A stretch of DNA of 15,830 nt. Source: Hamiltosporidium magnivora (lineage: Eukaryota; Microsporidia; Dubosqiidae). The notes beneath the pieces are model-generated. The model was not told where the DNA came from. It saw only the letters and a program-made list of their open reading frames with translations, and ran no database searches. The position numbers and the translations under genes are program-made. The stretch spans positions 1 through 15,830 of the forward strand of contig PITI01000255.1 of NCBI GenBank assembly GCA_004325065.1, given 5' to 3'. This document shows positions 8,875 through 15,830 of the stretch, piece by piece; within the stretch, counting starts at the first letter, position 1; every line of letters starts with the position of its first letter.

Positions 8875-9431
8875 TTATATTTGAAATATATTATTATTTA
8901 GAAATTATTACTATTTTGACATGTAAATATTAAAATAAATGTGGTTATTAATATGTATTGGCAAGTGTAGAAAAATGTTTATTTATAAATCTTTTTAAAT
9001 AAAGATTTATATTAGAGATAAACGTTTGTAGGTAATTATTATTTTAATATCATTTTTTTATACTTATATGTTTAGGAAAAGGATAATTGATTTTATTGAA
9101 AATAAAATATAATGTTTTATTAGAACAGTTTTTAATATCAAAAAATACTTGATTTATTTATTTACTTACTATATGATATATCAGATTAAAATACATTCTA
9201 CTTAAAAAAATGTAAATAAATTTATTTCAAATTATTAGATTATTGCTTATAAATATGTGAAATACAGATATTTAGTTCGAAGGAATCTGTGCATTTATAT
9301 GTTCCTTTTTTTCATTGTAAGAGTAATGATTAAGACTTTTGAAATAATAATACTTAATTAAATGTAATCGGCGAGTTTGTATATTTTTTGTGCATCTAAA
9401 TTGTAAAAAAAGATTTATGAAAAATGGAAAA
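8875..9431. other. AT-rich downstream region of the DCC1-like gene
   Basis: It contains the probable 3' untranslated region, with AATAAA at 8934-8939. Beyond that I see nothing but AT-rich sequence with stops in all frames. Confidence 0.5.
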
Positions 9432-9577
9432 ATAATCTTCAAATTATTCGTATTTGAATCCGTTTATATATAGTAAATATTTCTATTTTAAGTAAAATAT
9501 CAATATAATCTTCAAATTATTCGTATTTGAATCCGTTTATATATAGTAAATATTTCTATTTTAAGTAAAATATCAAT
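9432..9577. repeat. Exact 73-bp tandem duplication (two units)
   Basis: Units 9432-9504 and 9505-9577 are identical over all 73 bases, beginning ATAATCTTCAAATTATTCG and ending GTAAAATATCAAT. After the second unit only four more bases (ATAA) continue the pattern. The perfect identity in a fast-drifting AT-rich spacer implies either a very recent event or an assembly artefact. It holds no open frame. Confidence 0.95.
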
Positions 9578-10205
9578 ATAAATTATTTGTTGAATAAATT
9601 TATTTTAATACTACGAAACTCCGCTGAATAGATTTTTTATATATTATTCTATTACTATAGCGATATTTGTATGTGTAAACGTTATAAATTCATAGTACAG
9701 GTATGATTTATTTATTTTTTAATCTTTGATTTCAAAACATTAGACGTTTCGAGTAAAAAAGACTTTGTTAAAACAAATATTAACAAATAATTTTATTTCA
9801 CTAAAATGAGATTAAAGTTATTTTATACTTTTTAAAAAGCTACGAGTAAGTGTATAAGGTGAAACTAATGTGAAATTATAATTTTTGATGATATAAAGGA
9901 ATGGAATAATGAAGTCAACACGGGATGATACAAAAAAAATATAGTATGGTTTGATTTTCATATATAATATAAGATAACCGTAAACCCATTTCTTTGAGGT
10001 TTAGTTTCAATTTAAAAAGCAATAATAGTTTCTATTGTATATTGTAGTAAAAATATTGTACTCGATCTATTGGGTTCTTTTGTTTTTAACTGTTAGTTTG
10101 ATACTTAATGCATCCCATCTTAATATAGGAGTCGAATATGTTATATTTTTTCAATGAAAATACCGCACCTCTTGGTTTAAAAATGATAACTTCTCTCCTA
10201 ACACA
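9578..10205. other. AT-rich intergenic region, nothing recognised
   Basis: About 630 bases between the tandem duplication and R1 copy B. No long open frame, repeat or RNA gene is apparent. The part next to 10206 might belong to the repeat if copy A continues beyond the left edge of the window. Confidence 0.45.
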
Positions 10206-10825
10206 CCATCGGTATTTTCTATGGATTCCAGATCCTGAGTGATTTCATCGGCAGATGTATAGAACCTATTTAATAGCCAGCGCTTGTCATAAGTTCAAAA
10301 ATCAATCTCATATTGGGTGTGATCTTAGATTGAAACCACCACTATAAACTCTTGAGACTAAAAAACATTCTTACTGCTCTACACTTTCGGACGAATAGAC
10401 ATTTAGATAAGATATATCTCAACAACTTAAATAATACACGCTTAGTTGTTGCAACGTAATGTCATTTAGAAAAATAAGCAGCTTAGAATTCTTTGCGTTT
10501 TAAAGAATATGTTTTATTATATCCTAAAAGCCAGGTCTTCCATCCCGAATGAACAAAGCTGGTTTTGCAAATATTTACCTTGAAATTGCCTATAAATTCC
10601 ATCTTCATTTCCAAACAAGTTACATAAAAAACTAAAACCAAGTCTCTAGAATTACTTTGATCATTATATTAACATTCATCTCTTCATACAAATTTCCTTG
10701 AAACAAACAAAAATTCAGAATACTCTTCATTCGACACGAAAATACAAACAATGATTTCAGATCAATTTTTTTTATCATCGCTAGCAGAAGGCTTTTAATA
10801 TGGTTATACTCTCTCCACCATGAAT
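10206..10825. repeat. Dispersed repeat block R1, copy B (AT-shifted)
   Basis: This copy is collinear with 1-625, same orientation (anchors are given under copy A). It is clearly more AT-rich: many G/C positions of copy A are A or T here, so it appears older or under stronger mutational decay. On the minus strand the first ~100 bases read without a stop from about 10293 towards the left (RWLLNRFYTSADEITQDLE, then SIENTDGVLGEK), a frame broken in copy A. No intact gene remains. Confidence 0.8.
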
Positions 10826-11282
10826 TTCAAATGTATGTAAATTTGCAGAAACTATAAAATCTTTCAATCTATTGTCAGAATCAGAATTTAAGTATTAGAA
10901 GAGTATTATATGTTAACATATTTGTTGGGTTGCACAAGATTTAATTGGTAAAACAGCCCAAGAAATTCTCTTTTCTAGATATTATACAAAAGTATTAGAA
11001 AAAAATAGAATAAAACAGCGAAATATCTAAATAAATATTTCAAATATCAGGCGTAAGCAAGAATATATGGCTATAATTAAGTTAAACTCAAATAACGCAT
11101 GTATAAGAGGTTAGTAAATGGTGGATAACCAAAATATTATTTTATTTAGAAAAAAAAATTAAAATTTATAAGATAAATAAAATCACATCGGATAATTTAA
11201 TGAAATTCTCTCCAAAAAACTGATCGAGATACTGTTTTATTTCGGAATAAAAGTTTTTAGTTCTATTTTTACAGATCACTTG
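10826..11282. other. Spacer between R1 and R2 in locus B
   Basis: About 460 AT-rich bases with no gene. In locus A the matching interval (626-5080) is about 4,455 bases and holds the LRR pseudogene. A tRNA D-arm-like string near 10940-10960 does not fold into a tRNA. Confidence 0.5.
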
Positions 11283-11945
11283 ACATTAAGCTCGTAGAAA
11301 CAAACTTTCTTTTCCATTCATAAGAAAAAATGCCGAAAATAGGCTTAAAACCTATTATCTGATTTATAGTTTCTTCCCTTTTTAATAAAAATTTCTTAGC
11401 TTCACCTAGTCTAATTCTCTAACATTTTTTTGGTCTTTAATTTGCAAATTATTACCCACTTTGAGCAATTTACCAAACAAAAACTTAAGCTTATTAACCT
11501 GCTCATGTCTCTTCTTATTTTATATTTGCGTTTAATTTTTCAATACTTCAGCTCGGCGTTTTATATTTATTCTTTTCACATTCCACTTTTTTCATTTAAT
11601 TATGTGCTTTCTTCAAAAAAAAATTAGTATTGTGAAGTGTTTAATTTGTTTGAAAAAACGTGCTTTTTTACGATATGTGGTATTGGTTATTCATTGTATA
11701 AATTCTCTCTTATTTTAATTAAAAATCTTTTAGTTTAACCAAGTATAAAGTTCCACGAAGCTATTCAAGCAAAATTGATATGTGAAACTATTAATGAGAA
11801 TATAAATATATTGTACAGAAGAATGATAGAAAAAAGCAGTAATCATATCATACAATTTTTTATGAAACTGTAAATTCGTAGAAAATTAATCAGAACAAAT
11901 TTACTTAAATTTTTTTTCAAACAGAATACTTTAAAAAAATGGAAA
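11283..11945. repeat. Dispersed repeat block R2, copy B
   Basis: Collinear and co-oriented with 5081-5745. Good matches include AGCTCGTAGAAACAAACTT, TTTGAGCAATTTACC, GATATGTGGTATTGGTTA and AACCAAGTATAAAGTTCCA. The 65-codon plus-strand frame at 11430-11627 is Phe/Leu/Ser-rich, is not kept in copy A, and is not called as a gene. Confidence 0.75.
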
Positions 11946-12283
11946 AAAATTAATTCATTTGTTTTTCCTTTCATATTAATGCAGTATAGAAAGAGGTTTT
12001 ACAATTTTTATCTCAACTTTGTGTTGAACAAATAGAATCTTTTCAATTGTTTTATGTTCACTTCTACTCACTATTATTGGTTTGGTAGGATTTATGAAAC
12101 CAAAGAAAGACTCTTTTTTTTGAATGTGTATTCTTATCGGTGTCTTATATTTTTTTAACCAATTAAAAATTTCGATTTGAGTTCGGTGTCGTCAGGACAT
12201 TACTGAATTATATAAATGATATTTTAAATTAAGAAATATATTTCTATAATAATTCCCAGGATATTTAAAACTTTAAAAAAAAT
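11946..12283. other. Possible very decayed continuation of the R2-flanking relic
   Basis: In locus A, R2 is followed by the minus-strand coding relic (5757-6240). Here the corresponding place shows only scattered similarity (for example ACTCACTATTATTGGTTTG near 12067 against TTTTACCACCATTGTTTCTG near 5809), too weak to establish homology by eye. No gene is supported. Confidence 0.25.
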
Positions 12284-12493
12284 TCAGATCTTCTTTTTGT
12301 CACTGTGTCTAGGTGTTTTTTCTGAGCAAATATGCCAATATAGGTTTTTATTTAAATTAAAGTTCATATTCATTGGCTTGAATTTGAACGCGTAATCGGT
12401 AATTCTATCTCTGAATACTGAAAACAAATGAATAAAATGGGGCAAACACAGTAAAATCTGGTTACCAAAAATCCTTATATGTCTTTTAAACAT
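12284..12493 (-). other. 69-codon open frame, doubtful
   Basis: The frame reads MFKRHIRIFGNQILLCLPHF at its start and ends in a basic stretch (SEKTPRHSDKKKI). It has no CCC motif before the ATG, no recognised domain and no homologue in the window. It could be a relic or chance; the length is only modestly above what this base composition gives at random. Confidence 0.15.
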
Positions 12494-13047
12494 TTTAAAT
12501 ACATCGGTATATACGCTTAATGCATATTGATCTGTAAAATAATTCTATTTTAGTTTTCATTATTAATTATTTGATTCTTTTATTTAAATGTAAATCAAAC
12601 TTCTAAAATAAAATAATTTTAGTTTTATATTTAATTTGTTAAAACAGTTAAAAAAACTTATGTTTTTTATTTTGAAGTTCGTTAAAAATATTCTAAAAAA
12701 TATCTAAAATATCTAAAATATTTTGATAAATATTACTGTATAGTTTCACATTGTAATTTCTTAATTAGCGACAGGATATTTGATCGAATGATTACGATGA
12801 TAAAGTTAGTTCAATGTCTCAAATTTTTTCGTTTAAATTTATGAATTTAATTTAGGATAATCTATATGTATTAAAATATATAACCAAATTTTACTCAGGC
12901 GAAAAGTGAAACAATTATTTAAGAAAAATATAAACTATTTTTTCGAAATTTAAATGTAATTCAGATACAATTGTTAAAGATTTGAATAAAACTTAATCTT
13001 TTGATATACTTTTGATTATAAATATTAACAATTTGAATAAATTTTAA

Positions 13048-13164
13048 ATGACTAATCCAATAGCAAAATATCCTAGGCCAATTAAATACACTTCAGCTTT
13101 TCTAATATTTTTATCATTAATATGTGATGTAACGGAAAATATCGAAATAACCAAAATATTTTAA
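13048..13164 (+). pseudogene. 38-codon scrap with signal-peptide-like segment
   Basis: The frame MTNPIAKYPRPIKYTSAF continues LIFLSLICDVTENIEITKIF and stops. The hydrophobic run followed by Cys and polar residues resembles the N-terminus of a secreted microsporidian protein. Downstream frames (NRIIVANTSFQLRLK, SMIETWEAEIKK) could be its broken continuation. At 38 codons it may equally be chance. Confidence 0.2.
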
Positions 13165-13567
13165 TAGAATAATTGTTGCAAATACATCTTTTCAGTTGCG
13201 GTTAAAAGTATGATTGAAACCTGGGAAGCTGAAATAAAAAAATAATTAGAATTTTTCGTTTTAATAATCATTTTTACAAAGTTAGTTCTTAAAAGCAAAA
13301 AAAATTCACATTACGTAAATAATTTATAAATTTAAATATATTAGAATTTAAAACTGTATAAAAACTCGGTTAATGTACTAAAGCTACCTTACAAGTTAAT
13401 ATCATTGTACAATATAAAAATTATAGATATTCATTCAGAATTATAGCCGAAATTTTAAACAATAGGTTTTCTAGCAGGTAAAAAAAATTTATTTATAGCT
13501 GATTGCAATATTATTGCTAACAAATAAAATAACTAATATTGTTACAAGGTGTCAGAATTTTTTATGA

Positions 13568-13696
13568 AAACAGAAGGATGTTCATACAAAAGCCACGCAT
13601 CTATTAGATAATTTTAAAAACATAGCTGAAACTATTTCTAACATCGAACAAAAGAGATTAGATTTAAAATCAAAAGCAAAGATGATCAAAAAATAG
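13568..13696 (+). pseudogene. Lys-rich helical scrap of a decayed gene
   Basis: A 42-codon stretch without its own ATG reads KQKDVHTKATHLLDNFKN then IAETISNIEQKRLDLKSKAK. A one-base shift at the A-run before the TAG continues it as IEYINAIETKDIQ. The heptad-like spacing suggests a coiled-coil or helical protein. I do not recognise the family. Confidence is low because of its length and the base composition. Confidence 0.25.
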
Positions 13697-15181
13697 AATA
13701 TATAAATGCCATAGAAACAAAAGATATTCAATAATATGACTCTTAATGTATTCATAGAATAGGAAGCAGAACAATTTTAGATTAATAAATTTAAAATTTG
13801 AAGTTCCTACAATATAATGACAGTGAAAAAACCCGATCAAAATTATAAAATTTAAATCGAAAAAAAAAAGAACATTTCAAAAGAAAAAGTAACAATCAAT
13901 GAATAAATACTAAAATATCATTTACAAATAGTTAATATAAATAAATTTAAAATCCATTCTTATCATAAAATATGTTTTTATTGAGACAAAACAATTGTTT
14001 CGCCTTTAAAATTTTTATCCCTTATTCATTTCTTGATTTACTAAGAATTTTTAATAAATTGAGTTATTTTTAAGTTGGTTTCGTTTACAGAATATATTTT
14101 ACTTTATTTAAATATTGGCGGATTGAAAAGCATTATAAAACCAACAAAATAAAGGTATTTTCTACCTTTATATCTTCTAGTTCTAAAATTTGAAAAAAAA
14201 ATAGGGTTTCTGATTGTTGAGAATCAAAAATTTATAAAACTTTTATAAAATATTTATATTAAAGCAGTGGTTAAAGAGGTAGAAGAAAATATAAAAAAAT
14301 GGTAAAATATTTTAACCCAGAATTTTATTAAATAAAAATTTTATATTAAAATTTCTTCTCATACCATGATATTAAGACATAAATAATCAGAAATATAATT
14401 TGAATGTGTCTTTGTGTTTATTTTCTTTTCTGAATATTAAAAAATATAAAACATTATAAATAATAAACTTTGGCAATAATAATACACATTCCTACTCTTT
14501 ATATTTATATTTTATTCTACCTGGTTCTTTGGCAATCAAGCATTTGGTTTTGTATCTTTTAATTATTCAATTAAAATTAAAGTAATCGAAGGAAAGAAGG
14601 GGTTTCTTAGCCAGAAATTTCATATAAAGAAAACAAAATTCTGAAATTTTTTTTGCAAAAGGCTTTACATATAAAATTGGTTTTCTATTTATAGTAGTGA
14701 AATATATAATATTAAAATAGCGATATAATGTTCATCCTGCCTCTTAAATTTCAAAAAATATGTAATATATGAATGCGAATGTAAATTAAATGTGGTTTAG
14801 CAATAAAAACCTAGGTAAATCTATTTAATTAAATTTATGGGTAGAAAAATATTTTCTTCTCATTTATATATTTCCTTGAACCATATAAACCACATATAGC
14901 GATTATATATCTAAATTCAAAATAATTTAAAAAACAAAAGCGGATATAAATTTTTTAGACTACTTAATGGAGTAGAATATATATTGTGATGATCTGAAGA
15001 AATTCTAAATGGTACAATAAAAATTATTGTAGTATTAGATGAGAAAAAACATTTCTATACCATTTACATGAAACATTATCTAAATTAATGTTTTGAGAGA
15101 TCGTAATTTTTTTAGTTTCTAATATCTTCGTTACTAAAAAGAACATTTAAAATATGTATAAATTTAAAAGTAGGTATATAA

Positions 15182-15292
15182 AATTCATCTTTAGAAAATG
15201 TCCGATTTAGAGAAATTCCTATCAAGGTAATTAGGTATGATAAACATGTCAGATATCTTAATTCTGATCAAAATGAAACCAGTATCAGGTAG
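15182..15292 (+). pseudogene. 36-codon coding fragment of unknown origin
   Basis: An open stretch with ordinary protein composition and higher G and C than its flanks reads NSSLENVRFREIPIKVIRYD then KHVRYLNSDQNETSIR, bounded by TAA (15179) and TAG (15290). It ends 110 bases before the ATG of the secreted protein. The 'IxVxxxxKxVRYL' pattern recalls the stretch before 'YLG' in non-LTR reverse transcriptases, but the fragment is far too short to assign. It might alternatively be part of the upstream region of the next gene. Confidence 0.25.
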
Positions 15293-15401
15293 AATTAGCA
15301 CATGTTTTACAAAAACAGGTTTGAATGGTCAAAATAAAGCCATTGAAACAATGTTTGCAATAAATAAAAATATAAATACAGAAAATTGCAAGCAAAACAT
15401 T

Positions 15402-15830
15402 ATGAAATTTCTATGGTCTGCCGTAGGATTGTTATATTTAGCACTATTAGACGCAAATATAATCATGAATCCAGAAAATTGTAAAGTAACATGTAGTGGT
15501 CAAGCGAGTACAAATGATACCTCGGGAGGGCATGGTTCTTCGGGATCAGGCTCACATCAAATATGCAATTGTTATACACCAGGAACAGGAGGAGGAGGTA
15601 TGGGAGGAGGAGGCTCAGGAGGAGGTGGAGGAGGTTCAGGTGGGGGAACAGGAGGAGGTGGAGGAGGTATAAGCTACCGTCCATTAATATATACACCGCC
15701 AAGTTATCCACCGCCAAGTTATCCACCGCCAAGTTATTCACCGCCAAGTTATACACCGCCACCTAGTTATCCGCCACCTAGTTATCCGCCGCCACCACCG
15801 CCACCACCGCCACCACCGCCAACACCGCCA
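15402..15830 (+). CDS. Secreted Gly-rich/Pro-rich protein, candidate spore-wall or polar-tube protein (5' part, cut by window end)
   Basis: 143 codons are visible and the frame is still open at the last base. Residues 1-18 form a signal peptide (MKFLWSAVGLLYLALLDA), so the product is exported. A short segment with four Cys follows (NCKVTCSG at 26-33, CNC at 55-57) and a Ser/Gly stretch. Residues 63-89 are a Gly tract broken by Met, Ser and Thr. From 97 come repeats of the type SYPPP (six or so, with Ser or Thr variants), then twelve Pro (129-140) and TPP. Extensin-like Tyr/Pro repeats and poly-Pro suit a rigid, cross-linked extracellular structure. In microsporidia, polar tube protein 1 is Pro- and Gly-rich with Cys and a signal peptide, which makes this a candidate, but its sequence is not directly recognised. 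No CCC motif precedes the start. The G/C-rich codons (GGA, GGT, CCG, CCA) follow from the protein composition. Minus-strand and other-frame ORFs here are shadows. Confidence 0.8.
   Translation, partial: MKFLWSAVGLLYLALLDANIIMNPENCKVTCSGQASTNDTSGGHGSSGSGSHQICNCYTPGTGGGGMGGGGSGGGGGGSGGGTGGGGGGISYRPLIYTPPSYPPPSYPPPSYSPPSYTPPPSYPPPSYPPPPPPPPPPPPTPP

Larger units (their letters stand above)
12494..15181. other. Long AT-rich region with coding-like scraps only
   Basis: About 2.7 kb without a secure gene. Two scraps are listed separately (13048-13164 and 13568-13696). Downstream of the second, frames such as MTVKKPDQNYKI and KKKNISKEKVTINE are separated by stops (about 13815-13990) and may belong to the same decayed Lys-rich gene. 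From 14000 to 15180 nothing is recognised: no repeat shared with the rest of the window, no tRNA. Confidence 0.5.

Noticed and set aside
10930..11010. tRNA D-arm-like string (TTTAATTGGTAAAAC)
   Set aside because: No anticodon stem or T arm follows at the right distance, and the acceptor ends do not pair.
11430..11627. 65-codon frame as a membrane protein
   Set aside because: It lies within R2 copy B, has low-complexity hydrophobic composition and is not preserved in copy A.
15463..15766. Leu-rich minus-strand frame and Arg-rich plus frame
   Set aside because: Both are shadows of the Gly and Pro repeats of the secreted protein; neither has a signal or domain.

Overview
The window looks like a gene-poor stretch of a very AT-rich eukaryotic genome, most likely a microsporidian (inference). 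Four things point that way. Genes are intronless and short. Two divergent genes each carry a CCC motif 4 to 7 bases before the ATG (GACCCACAA|ATG and GAACCCATA|ATG), the known microsporidian start-proximal promoter signal. A secreted Gly/Pro-rich protein of spore-wall or polar-tube type begins at the right edge. A decayed secreted leucine-rich-repeat (LRR) gene is present, a family expanded in several microsporidia. The low gene density suggests one of the large-genome lineages rather than the compact Encephalitozoon type.

Layout. 1-625 is a comparatively GC-rich dispersed repeat (block R1, copy A). 626-2361 is AT-rich with no secure gene. 2362-4719 is one LRR gene broken by about eight or nine frameshifts and stops. 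5081-5745 is a second repeat block (R2, copy A), followed by a minus-strand, GC-richer coding relic (5757-6240). 6919-8874 is the only clearly functional core: a minus-strand Lys-rich protein (153 aa) and a plus-strand DCC1-like cohesion/clamp-loader subunit (303 aa), fired divergently from a 582-bp spacer that contains four imperfect ~76-bp tandem repeats with a dyad at the unit joints. 9432-9577 is an exact 73-bp tandem duplication. 10206-10825 and 11283-11945 are the second copies of R1 and R2, in the same order and orientation as the first pair but about 4 kb closer together. 11946-15181 is AT-rich with only small coding-like scraps. 15402-15830 is the start of a secreted protein with a Gly tract and SYPPP repeats, cut by the window end.

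How it fits together. The plainest reading is a small island of conserved genes (DCC1 and its divergent neighbour) set in decaying mobile-element and multigene-family debris. The two R1-R2 loci may be copies of one old element: copy A carries an extra ~4.0 kb that includes the LRR pseudogene, and copy B is more AT-shifted. I found no tRNA, rRNA, CRISPR array or intact transposase.
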